From Pelagophyceae sp. CCMP2097 (taxonomy: Eukaryota > Sar > Pelagophyceae), in NCBI GenBank assembly GCA_026770575.1, contig MU657212.1, forward strand, positions 242,970-283,359: a stretch of 40,390 bases of DNA, in the 5' to 3' direction. Positions 19,667-29,498 of this stretch are shown in pieces (position 1 is the first letter of the stretch; every line of letters starts with the position of its first letter). The position numbers were made by a program, and so were the translations under genes. The notes beneath the pieces were generated by a model. That model saw only the letters and a program-made list of their open reading frames with translations. It searched no databases and was not told where the DNA came from.

Positions 19667-22600
19667 ATGAATCCGCAGCGCATCAAGCAGTACCTCGACG
19701 CGCCTCGGGACTACGACAAAGCCAAAGGCATGAAGTGGCTCCTCGCCATGATGTCAAAGGGCCGCGACGCCTCCGAGTTCTTCTCTGACGTCGTCAAGCA
19801 AACCACCCGCGTCCCGCAAAGGGGCCCCGCCTCGACGAAGAGGCACCGACGCCAAAGTATTTTGACGAGCCTTGTCGACGGAGACCGCGCTTCCCGGCCT
19901 TACCGGCGTCGACGCGGGTCCGCAGGAACGTCGTCGTCAAGTCGGTCGAGGTGAAGAAGATGGTGTACATGTATCTGGTGCACTACGCGGACGCGAACCA
20001 CAACTGCCGGGAACTCGCTCTACTCTCCATCAACTCGTTCCAAAAGGACCTCGCCGCCCAGAACCAACTCATCCGCGCCATGGTGCGCCGACGGCGGGTT
20101 TCGGAAGTCGCCGGTTATCGCCGCACGCTTGTAGGCGCTGCGTGTGATGACATCGATCCGCGTCGCCGACATTATCCAGATCCAGCTCCTGGCCGTGCGC
20201 AAGTGCGCCTCGGACTCTTCGCCATACGTGCGCAAGTGTGCCGCCAACGCGGTACCGAAGATTTACGCGCTCGACCCGGACCAGGCAGAGTCGCTCCAGC
20301 AGCTCCTTGGCACGCTGCTGCGAGACTCGAGCACCATGGTCCTCGGCAGCGCGGTCGCCGCCTTTGCGGAAGTCTGTCCAAACAACTGGGCTTTGATGCA
20401 CAAGTCGTACAGGCCGCTCTGCCATCTCTTGGCAGATGTGGACGAATGGTCCCAAATCGTCATCCTCAACACGCTCGCGCGCTACGCGCGCACGCAGTTC
20501 TGCGACCCGGCGCCCGAAAAGGCGCGCCACGCGCGCGCACAAGCAGAGGCTCAGGCCGCCGCGGGCGCGCCGCCGGGCGCGGTGCCGCCGCCGAGGCGCG
20601 CGACGCGCCGCACGGTGAAAAAGGCCTTTTATTCCGACGAGGAGGACGAGTCGCAAGAGGAGGAGTTTGAGCCGGAGGGCGGCGCGGCAGAGCCGTCTTC
20701 GTTCTTCGCCGCGGTTGGGGCGCAGCCTTCGTCGGACTTTAGCGAGTCGGAAGGGCACCTTGACGCCGACCACCGCCTCATCCTCAAGTCTTCGCTGCCG
20801 CTGCTCAAGTCGCGCAACGCGGGAGTCGTCCTCGCCGTCTGCGCTTTGCACTACTACTGCGGCAGTCGCGGCTCGGCGTCGGGCGCGCAGCTCGGAAGAG
20901 CGCTCGTGAGTCCATCGCCCGCATCCTTTCAGGGAGGGCGCGGCCTCGATGATGATACCCACCTAAAGTTTGAGATCAGACCCATAATGACGATTCAAAG
21001 AACATGGACGTTCCAGCTGAGAGGACTGCCATACGTTTGGATGTCATTTCCTCGGTTTGCAAAGGGAGGACCGTCGCCGCGTAGGTGCGCATCCTGCGCA
21101 ACCGGCGCGAGATCCAGTACGTGGTGCTGCGTTCCATTTCGGCCATGGCCTCTGAGCGGCCGGACATGTTCGCGCCATATCTCAACGACTTTTTTGTGAA
21201 GGCAACGGACGCCTGCTTCAACCGCAAACGCCGGCGTCCGTACTGCTGGGGCAAGAGCGGGCGCGCGCGATGATGAGTCACCAACCCTAAAGTTTGAGAT
21301 CGGATTTCGAGTGACGACTAAACATCGGACGTTCCAACTGAGAGCTCGCCCGTCCCAGAGCCGCGAAAAGCCGCAGTCGCCCAGCGAAGGGAAGCCTCAC
21401 ACGTCTCGCCAGGCGAACTCAAGCTGGAGATTTTGACTTCGCTGGCGACGGCGGAGACGACTACTGCGATTCTCCGCGAGCTACAGACGTACGTACGCAT
21501 GCCGGACAAGGCCTTTGTGTGCAGCGCCATCCGGGCCGCGGGCCGCGTCGCCGACGCGCAGCCCGACGCGGCGGACGAGGTCTGCGGCGGCCTGCTGGCG
21601 CTCGTGGCCGCGCACAACCGCGCCGCGCGCGCCGAGCAACGCGCGAGCGACGAGCGCGTTATCTCGACGAGCGTCATCGTCATCCGCCAGCTGCTGCAGC
21701 GCGGCGCCTGCGCACGTGTTGCGCCGCGCGCGCTGCTGCGGCGCGACGTGGTCAGGCACCTCGGCCGGCTGCTGCTGACGTCGCGGCCGGCCGCCGGGTC
21801 TGCGCCGGCGGACCGGCGCGCGGCGGCCATGGACGGCGCCGCGTTTGCGAAGCACGGGTCGGCGCTCAAGGGCGCCACGGCGCGGGCCAACGTGGTTTGG
21901 CTCCTAGCCGAGTTCCACGAGGACGTTGCCGGCCTGCTCCCGGACACGGTCAGACTCCTCAGCGCGCGCTTCTGCGACGAGGAGGCCGAGGTGAAGCAGC
22001 AGACCCTGAACCTCGCCGTCAAGGCCTCGCTCGCCCTCCAGCCTGGGGCGCCGCTCCACGACGAGATGCATAAACTGCTCCTTTACGTCCTCGAGCTCGC
22101 GCGCTTCGACCTGAACCACGACCTCCGAGACCGCGCGCGCTACTTCACCGCCCTCCTCGGCCTCGCGCCCGCCGGCCTGGAGACCCCCGACCACGCCGCG
22201 CTCGCCAGCCTGCGCAGGCTGGCGAGCGCCTTGGTCCTCACCCCGAAGCGGCCGCCGCGCGCGCCCGCCGGCGGCGCGCGCGGGCCCAACGACTTTGCCG
22301 TCGGCTCGCTCTCCATCATGGCCGGCCACCGCGTCGACGGCTACTTGGAGCTCCCCGACTGGCCCGCCGTCGCGCCGAACTCGTCGACGCGCGACCCCGC
22401 CGCCGCCGCCCGCGACGAGCCGCGATCCGCGCCCGCCGGCACGTCGTTCCAGGGCAGCTCGTCGAACGCCGCCGCCGCGTCGTCGGACTTTTACGGCGGC
22501 GACGAGGACGCGTCGGACGAGTCGGACGACGACGAGTCCGACGATGAGTCGGACGACGAGTCCGAGTCCGACGACGACGACGAGTCCGAATCCGAGGAGG

Positions 22601-22896
22601 AGGACCCCGCCGCCAAGACCAAGGAGGAGGACGACGATGACGAGACTGACGAGTCGGACGAGGACGAGTCCGACGAGTCTTCCGACGCTTCGTCCGACGA
22701 GCCGAGTCGACCGGCGGCGCGGCCCGCGGCGCGACCGGCGGCGCGGCCGGCGGCGAGCGATCCGTTCTCCATGTTCGTGGCGGAGCCATCGCCGCTCGAC
22801 GACGTCTTCAACGACGGCCGAAGCAACGACGGCCAGAGCGGCAAGAGCCGAGAGCAGGTCCAGCAGTCTATACTTGCGCAGTTCGCCAAGCCATAG
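19667..22896 (+). CDS. AP3B: AP-3 adaptor complex subunit beta, 5+ exons
   Basis: Join (5' end uncertain) 19667..19797, 19926..20082, 20135..20905, 21085..21235, 21413..22896 (897 aa from this ATG). AP-3 sorts membrane cargo from Golgi or endosomes to lysosome-related organelles and vacuoles. The adaptin trunk aligns with beta-3 adaptins: KGMKWLLAMMSKGRDASEFF, VKKMVYMYLVHYAD, SSPYVRKCAANAVPKIY, then LKLEILTSLATAETTTAILR after intron 4. From about residue 766 the hinge is a long Asp/Glu/Ser tract, typical of AP-3 beta, then four AARP repeats. The protein stops at QQSILAQFAKP and lacks the C-terminal ear. Intron 1 (19798-19925) has a GC donor; it restores the conserved VVKNV junction. Introns 3 and 4 share a repeat. 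Homologues have about 20 more N-terminal residues, so an upstream exon is likely. Confidence 0.92.
19798..19925 (+). other. GC-AG intron
   Basis: The downstream exon needs a phase-2 donor, and no GT of phase 2 exists between the conserved SDVV codons and the first stop. GCAAAC at 19798 with the CGCAG acceptor at 19925 gives SDVVKNVVVKSVEVKK, as expected for beta adaptins. Confidence 0.7.
20906..21084 (+). mobile_element. introner-like intron, copy 1 (179 nt)
   Basis: GTGAGT...GCGTAG, phase 0. About 80 nt inside it (20949-21025) match the next intron: gatgatga, then ctaaagtttgagatc, then tgacga, then gacgttcca(a/g)ctgagag in the same order and spacing. The exon flanks are conserved AP-3 beta codons and do not match each other, so the similarity is restricted to the introns. 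Confidence 0.7.
21236..21412 (+). mobile_element. introner-like intron, copy 2 (177 nt)
   Basis: GTCCGT...CGCCAG, phase 1. It shares the approximately 80-nt core with the intron at 20906-21084 (core here about 21269-21345). The two introns are nearly the same length and lie 151 bp apart. Both lie in the same orientation. Confidence 0.7.
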
Positions 22897-23245
22897 CCGG
22901 CGGGCGCGTCCGCGGGCAGTCGACGACGCGCGCGCGCGGCGCGGCGACTCGCTTAGAGACCGCGCGCGCGGCACCGCCGCCGCGGCTTGAAGCTTGGTCC
23001 TCGTAAGGAACAATATCGGAAAATCTCTTAAAGGACCTCTCGCCGCGTCGGAGGCTCCGGCACAGCGCGGTATTCGACGGCCAGACGTCGTGCAAGCAGA
23101 ATCCACGTTCATGTGACCTTGCACATTCTCTTCGTCGAGCCCAAACTGTTTCCCGAGCAATTCCCGAGCGGCATGGCGACGTCTTGGCTTTCTGCCCGAC
23201 GCGGGTGACCGTTCGGGTGGCGGTGGCGCCTCTGCGTCTCGCGAG
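22897..23245. other. intergenic, nothing recognised
   Basis: This is 349 bp between the stop of AP-3 beta and the ATG of the gluconokinase gene. I see no ORF with family signal and no clear repeat. It should hold the terminator of one gene and the promoter of the next. Confidence 0.5.
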
Positions 23246-24962
23246 ATGAGCGCGTGGCTCAGCAAGAGCCGCCAGCGTCTCTTGGCAGCGCAGAATCTGG
23301 ACAGCGAGCTCGGCGTCGACGAGGCGGCGCCGCCGGCGTGGCGCGCCCCGGAGACGCTGCGCGCCGCCGCCGAGCGCGTCGGCGCGCGCTGGGTCGTCGC
23401 CCGGCCCGACGCCGTCAACGAGGCGCCCGACGCCGCGGACCACGCCGCCGACGCCGCCGACCACGCCGCCGACGGCCCCGCGCCTCGCCTCGACCGCGCA
23501 CCCGGGCCGGACTCAAGCGACGACGACGGCACCGACTCGGACACCGCCGGCCCCACCGCCGCCGACGCCTCGCCGCCGTTAGCGATCGCCGCCGACGCCT
23601 CGCCGCCGTTGACAGCGCGCGACGGCGCCTTCCCGCCGCCGGCGCCCGACGCGGCGCTCGCCGAGGCCCGGGCGCACGCCGCCGCCGTCGACGACATTCG
23701 GCGGACGCTGGGCGAGCTCGCCGCGTGGCGGGGCCAGGACACGTCGTCGCGCGGCTCGGCCGACGACGTGGCGCCCGGCGACGCGGAGCCCGAGGCGAGC
23801 CCCGCTGCGCCCTGGTCCGTCGAGGTCAAGGCCGAGGCGGCCGCGTCCGAGGCCGCGGAGATGGGCCTCGCGCTCGAGCGCCTCGCCGCATGGAGGGCGA
23901 GGCAGAGCGACAACGCGACCATGTGCGTCTCGCGGCGCCGCAGCCCTAGGCCTTGCAATAGCGGCCCGCCTCGGGCAGATGCACCGCTGCGCTCCGAATC
24001 GCCACTGCGCTCCGAATAGGCTCGAGGTCGAGCTGCGTATGCAAGACACGGCGCGGGTATCTGCCTCGCCGGCCGACGCCTCTGCGCCCGCGCCGCAGGC
24101 CGACGGCGACGCCGACGTCGCGCGCATCGCAGCGACGCTCGCGGCGTCGGCCGAGGCGCGCGGCCGCGTCGAGGGCCTCCTGGCGCAGACGCCGCGCGCG
24201 CCCGCCGACGAGGGCTCGGGCGCCCGGGCCGCGGATCTTCCGGGGCAGACGGGCCACGACTTTGTCGCGGCCGCCGACGCCGAGATCGCCGAGCTCGAGC
24301 GCAAGCTCGCGGCGCTCCGCGAGGACTTTGAGCCGGACGACGCCGGCGCGAACTTTGAGCCGGATGACGACTACGCCGGCGGCGCGGACCCTCGCGCGAC
24401 CGCGCCGGCCCAGGCGCCGCTCGTCGTCGTCATCGGCCCGTGCGGCGTCGGTAAGACGACCATCGGTCGCGCCGTCGCCGAGCGCCTGCGCTGCGAATTT
24501 TTAGACGCGGACGACCTCCACCCGGCGGCGAACACGCGCAAGATGGCGAACGGCGAACCGCTGAACGACGACGACCGCGGACCGTGGCTGCGCGCGTGCG
24601 CGGCGGCTTTGCAGGCGCGCGCAGGGACGGGTTGCGTGCTGGCGTGCTCGGCGCTCAAGCGCGCGTACCGCGATGCTTTGAGCGACGGCCTCGAGGCGCG
24701 GCTGCGCCTTGTCGTCGTCCACCTCGACGCGGGCCGCGCCGTCGTCCGCGCGCGCGCGGCGGCGCGGCAAGGCCACTTCATGCCTGCCGCACTCGTCGAC
24801 TCGCAGTTTGAAATCTTTCAAGTCCCCGCGGCGGACGAGTCGCCCTCGAGGACGTTGATCTCCGTCGACGCGAGTCAGCCCCTGGAGACCATCGTCGACG
24901 AACTCGAAGAAGCGCTATCGACGCAGCGGCCGCGACCAGATTTCGAGGGAAGCGTGCCTTAA
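23246..24962 (+). CDS. gluconokinase with long N-terminal extension, 2 exons
   Basis: Join 23246..23922 and 24020..24962 (539 aa). The intron is 97 nt (GTGCGT...AATAG, phase 2) and contains a tandem ctgcgctccgaat pair. The C-terminal 180 residues are a GntK-type gluconate kinase: P-loop GPCGVGKTTIGRAVAERL (about 365), FLDADDLHPAANTRKMANGE, PLNDDDRGPWL, ACSALKRAYRD, and GHFMPAALVDSQF. The reaction phosphorylates gluconate to 6-phosphogluconate, feeding the pentose phosphate pathway. The first 360 residues are not part of the family. They are alanine/aspartate-rich, with repeats (ADASPPL twice) and three related short helices ending near LAAW or EGLL. No transit signal is evident. Usual gluconokinases are about 170-200 aa, so this is an extension or fusion; a wrong merge of two genes is possible. 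Confidence 0.85.
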
Positions 24963-25339
24963 TCGCGCTTCTCCAAAACTCGACGGGCAAAGAGCTCGGG
25001 CCCGGGACTGATAGGGCTCCTCTTCTGGGTTGGTGCTCCCTCTTTCTACGGAATTTGAAGCTCTCTTTGTCACTGCCTGTCCACGACACCATCGCGTACA
25101 ATGTCATGTAATAGCCTTCTCGAACCTTTTCAAATTTCCATTCCTAGCCAGGATTCCTATCTATTAGGATCCTAGGAATTCCTACAAATCCCAGTGCTGT
25201 AGCTAGGAATTCCTATATTAACACCCTCATGCCTCATAGGAATTCCTAGGAATTCCTAGTGTTAGTAGACTACCTCGGCGAGAGGTCACCGTCTCAGAGG
25301 TGGCCCGCGCCACTGCCCGCGCCCCTCTGGTCTCGCGTC
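24963..25339. repeat. intergenic with TAGGAATTCCTA palindrome cluster
   Basis: No gene. Between 25139 and 25260 the motif aggaattcct or close variants (aggattcct, taggatcctaggaattcc) occurs about seven times, including a tandem pair near 25240. The cluster lies about 80-200 bp upstream of the GT61 start codon. Confidence 0.65.
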
Positions 25340-26889
25340 ATGCGGCGCGGCATATGGGTGCTGTTTCTGGGTTGGGCGTGGGCGGCGGTGCGCGACGCGG
25401 GCAACCTGGTCCGCGTCGACGGCGTCTGCCTCCGCCCGGCCGCCGGCGCCGCGCGCGCGGACGGCGGCGCCTGCGCGCTGCGCGCTTCGCTGCGCGACGC
25501 ACCGAGCGCGCACCTCGCCCACCTCTGCGGCAACCTCACGACGTGCCACGCGCCCGCCGCGTTCTCGCGCTGCCGCGCCTGGGGAAACTCGCCGCGCAAG
25601 TTCCTCGACGACGACGGGGCGCTCTGCACCGAAGCGGCACGCGCGCACGATGCGCCCGGCGTCGCGGCGCGGACGCCGGCGACGGACGGCGGCCGCGCAG
25701 GCGACGCGTCGGCGACGCGCGTGCGGCGCGCGGCGCTCTTCGTGCTGAGCGGCAACATTGGCCATGACCTGTACAACTCGCTCCTCGACGTCTTCGCCGC
25801 CGACGCACGGCTCAAGTTCGACGCGGTGATCATCAAGGTCGTCTGGTTCGCGGGCATGCCCTCGTGCGACCCCGCGGGGGCCGCGGCCGCGGGAGGTGCC
25901 GCCGAAAAGGCGCCGCCCTAGGTTCCACCATGCGCTGGAGAACCGGTCGACGTCGTGGTCGCTGCAAATCGTCGACGCGCTCTTTCCGGACGCGGCGCAG
26001 TACGTCTTCGCCAGCCCCGAGCTGGCGCAGGCGCCGTACCTCTCGACACTGCCGGCGGGCGGCCTCTGCGTCGACGAGCTCTACGTCCGCGCCGGCGGCC
26101 TCGTCGCGGAAAACGTTGGCTGGGACGCGCTCGGCGCCGTGCCGCGGCTCCGCGCGGCCGTCCTCGACCGCCTCGGCGTCCGCGCGGGAGGCCGCGCCGG
26201 GCGGCGCGTGGTGCTGTACACGCGCGCCGACGCGCAGCGAAGGCGATTCGCGTCGCGAGACCTTGCGATGGCGGCGCGGCACCTGGGCGCGACGACAAGA
26301 GTGGACACAATGCCGCGCAGCGACCCGCTCGCGCAGATCCGCCTCTTCGCCGACGCCGACATCTTTGTCGCGCCCTTTGGGTCGAACACGGCCAACGCCG
26401 TCTTCATGCGGCCCGGGTCGACGTTCATCGAGGTCCGCCCGCGACGCCGTGCCCGCAGAGGTCCCGATGCCGACCCGTTCCCCACCGCAGGTCTCGCCGC
26501 TCTGCGCGGCACTCTGCACCGAGGCGTGCCACCCTTACTCGCGCACGGGACCCGCGGCGGAGCGAAACATGGCCGACAGCATGCGCGGCGTCTCGCGCGC
26601 CAACGCGTGCGCCGGCCTCATGACCGACGGCGCGCCGCTGCACCAGCAGTCAGGCGTGCGCTACCACGTGGTATCCCTCTGCGCGCCCACGGCAAATTGC
26701 GTCGCTGGTAGCATGGTCGACAAGACGGGCAGGGCTGTGACCCGAAAAAAGGCCTGGAAGCAGGACTTTAACCCATTGACCATCGACCTCGACGCCGCGC
26801 TGCCGCTCATCGAGGCCGTGCTCCACCGAAATTCGACGGACCACCTCGTTGCGCCCTTCCAGTTCGACTGCCCGCTGATTCGTGCCTAA
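25340..26889 (+). CDS. GT61-family glycosyltransferase, 3 exons
   Basis: Join 25340..25863, 25922..26432, 26491..26889 (477 aa). Both introns are 58 nt (GTGCGA...CCTAG, phase 2; GTCCGC...CGCAG, phase 0). The N-terminus MRRGIWVLFLGWAWAAV is a signal-anchor, giving a type II Golgi membrane topology. Family (DUF563/GT61) motifs appear in order: GHDLYNSLLDVFAA, VDELYVRAGG, RRVVLYTRADAQRRRF, and the C-terminal FADADIFVAPFGSNTANAVF followed by MRPGSTFIE. GT61 enzymes add xylose, arabinose or GlcNAc to glycans; the donor here cannot be told. The last exon (CTEACHPYSRTGP onward) has cysteines suited to the lumen. The nearest methionine upstream in frame is a weak alternative start; ATG 25340 is chosen because it begins the anchor. 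Confidence 0.87.
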
Positions 26890-27418
26890 ACCCAGAACGT
26901 CGAGGCCCACCTAGACGCAGTAGGCTGCTGCAAGCCTGCGACCGCAGCGACGCCGAAAGCAGGTCCGTATACGGCCGCCGCACCGCACCACCGGGCAGCT
27001 CGTTGACATGACAGCAACACCGTGTCTTTGACAGCACACGGAGCTACCGAACCGGTTGGCCTGCCTCGAGGCGCAGCACCCCGGGCACCAGTGCCGCGCT
27101 CCTGCACGCGCGGGCAACGACGTCGACGCCTTTTTTCCGATTTGTTTCCTTCAGAGCGCCTTCGCTCCCGTCGACTCGGTGAAACGGCCTCGCCATCGAG
27201 TCCGCCTGCGTCCTCGTCGCAACCATACCTCAAGGTGACGCCCCCCGGAGCCTCATACCGTAGAAATGCCTACTCATACTCTCAAAAATTACTTTAAAAT
27301 GCCCATACATGAATTACTATACTCTGGAGCATGGCCCGGTGGTATTTTGTGATAGGATATGAAGGAATTGTTCGAACAAACTCTAAAGCGTGACGCTGAA
27401 TCTGCGCGCGGCGTCGCC
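26890..27418. other. intergenic, nothing recognised
   Basis: No gene. GC content falls towards 27270-27360. An in-frame ATG at 27359 could extend ferroportin by 20 residues, but the ATG at 27419 gives a more typical N-terminus. Confidence 0.45.
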
Positions 27419-29289
27419 ATGAGCGGCGGTTCGCGCCCCGCGGGTGGGTATGAGGCGGTGGAGGCGTCGCCGCGCGCGCCGTCGATGGGTCGGGAAGGGG
27501 CGCTCCTCCTCGCGTCTCACTCGTGCACGGTCATCTTCTCCACAGCCTGGGAGAACTGCGCCGCGTCCGCATAGGAATTCCTACGGGCCCTAAAGTGGGC
27601 CTCGAGGGGCCCTATAGCGGCCTCGCCTCGAGCGAGTCCACAGGTTCACGCTCCCGCTGGCGCTGCTGCAGTTGTGGGGCGGAAACTCGCTCCGCGCGCC
27701 CTCGGCGCTCACACTCGCCGTCACGTCCACGACCATGCTCTGGGCGCCGCGAATCGGCGAGCTCGCCGACGGTGCAGACCGCCTCCGGGCCGTGCGTTTA
27801 GCGAGGTGCGCCCAGGTGGCGGGGACAGCCCTGTCGCTGGGTGCACTGCTGGGGATGGCCAACTGCGCCCCGGAATCGCTGGGCCACGCAAAACTCGGCT
27901 GGCTCGGCCCATTGCTCCTCGGCGCCTGCCTCGAGGCGCTGGGCGGCCTCGTGACGCGCGCGGCCCCGAAGAAGGACTGGGCACCCACGCTCTTCGAGGG
28001 CGAATACCTCTCCTCGTGCACCAGCTGGCTCTCCACCATCTCGCAGGTCGGCGAGATCGCCGGCCCTTTCCTCGGCGCCCTCGCCGTCGGATCGCTCGGC
28101 GCCAGCCGTGGCGCCGCGCTCATGGGTGCGTCCAAAGTCGCTCAAAAAAGAGACACGCCGCCGAGGAACCCGCGTCGCCCAAAAGGAAAACGCGCGCCGC
28201 CAAAGGGGACTACGGCAAAGAGCGCCTCGGTAGGCGCCGCCGCCGTGGTGCTCGAGGTGCCTGCGCAGCTGCCGCTCGAAGTGCTCTACCGGCGGTCGCC
28301 GGCGCTCCGTCTGCGGCCAGGCGAGTCCGGCGCGTGCGTCGAAGCCGCGGGCAAGGCCGACGAGTCGGCGTGGGCCGTCTGGCTGCGGCAGCCCGCGGGC
28401 ACGGCGGTTTTGACAATGTCGTTCAGCCTCCTCTTCTTCACGGCCCTCGCGCCGCACGGCGCCGTCCTCACGGCGTACCTCGCGACACGGAGCGTCGACC
28501 CACTGACCATCTCCGCCTTTCGCGCGCTCGGTGCCGTTTCGGGCCTCGCGGGCATCGCCGTCTTTGGACGCGCCTCCCGAGCGACCGAGGCGACCGAAGG
28601 CGACGACATGCTGGGCGGCGCGAGCGCCGTGAGTCTCCAACGACTGTCCATACGTCGTTGATGCGGCGCGTGGCAATGCTGCGGCGACGCAGGCCCGCGT
28701 GCGGGCGCTGCGGCGGGCGTCGTTCGGGGCCCTGGTGTCGCAGGCGGTGGCGGCATGCGTCGCGGCGGCGGCGCTCGCATGCTTCCCCGCCGACTCAGCC
28801 GCCGCACTGCGCGTCTTCTTAGCGGCCGTGGTGGCGACGCGTTTCGGTCTCTACGCCTATGACGTCGGCTACCTCGAGCTCCAGCAGCTCCTCGTCGACG
28901 AGTCCTGCCGCAACGCGTGCCAGGGCTGCGAGGCGGCCCTCTGCGGCGGCGCCGAGCTCGCCGTCGCAGCCGTCACGCTCATGGCCTGCGCGGACCCCGC
29001 CGACTTTGCAAAGCTCGCCTTCGCCTCGGCAGCCTGCGTCGTCGCCGCCCTCCTCCTCCTCGCTCTGTGGGCCGCGCTCTTCCACGCACACGGCCACTCG
29101 CACGCGGCGGACGCGCACGCCGACGCCCACGCGCACGCGCACACGGCGCAGCAGGCGCGCGTCCTCCGCGACGGCGCCGGCAGGCACGTGCACGTCCACT
29201 ACAGCGGGCCCAGCCTCGTCTGGCCCCACCACGACAACCACGGGGCCGAGGGGAGCCACAGCCACGCCCACGCCCACGCCCATGCGTGA
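27419..29289 (+). CDS. ferroportin-like iron exporter with His-rich tail, 4 exons
   Basis: Join 27419..27564, 27644..28125, 28234..28628, 28693..29289 (539 aa). The introns are 79, 108 and 64 nt, all in phase. Ferroportin (SLC40A) is a major-facilitator-type Fe2+ exporter. The first helix FSTAWENCAAFTLPLALLQL aligns with the animal/plant TM1-TM2 region. GELADGADRLRAVRLARCAQ matches the cytoplasmic loop after TM2, ISQVGEIAGPFLGALAVGS TM5, and AVVATRFGLYAYDVGYLELQ the conserved TM10 block (RxGLWxFDL in animals). The residue range 471-539 is a histidine-rich tail: HAHGHSH, HADAHAHAHT, HVHVHYSG, HHDNHG and HSHAHAHAHA. This tail is not part of standard ferroportins and looks like a metal buffer or sensor. 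The 108-nt intron is open in frame, so its splicing rests on sites and family length. Location: plasma membrane or vacuole, not decidable. Confidence 0.87.
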
Positions 29290-29498
29290 GTGTGAGGGTT
29301 TTAATTTATACCCCGAGCACGAGCCGAGGAGATGACACGGAAAGCCACGTGTAGATGGAGGGGTCCTGCGCAGGAGTGACTTGTCATCCAACCCGAAGAA
29401 GCATAACCGCCGAGCGGGAGCCACGCGAGCGTCGAACCGAGCACGACGTACGGACGCGGGCAGACAGAAGAGACATATTAGAACGTGGCGCGGCGTGT

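Noticed and set aside
18838..19686. Minus-strand ORF of 282 codons upstream of AP-3 beta
   Set aside because: No family motif, composition unlike the real genes here, and it overlaps the conserved N-terminal AP-3 beta exon.
21904..23958. Minus-strand ORF of 684 codons
   Set aside because: It is the antisense of the AP-3 beta 3' exon and the gluconokinase 5' exon. The opposite strand carries recognisable families, and this translation has no motif and is arginine/serine/alanine-rich by composition.
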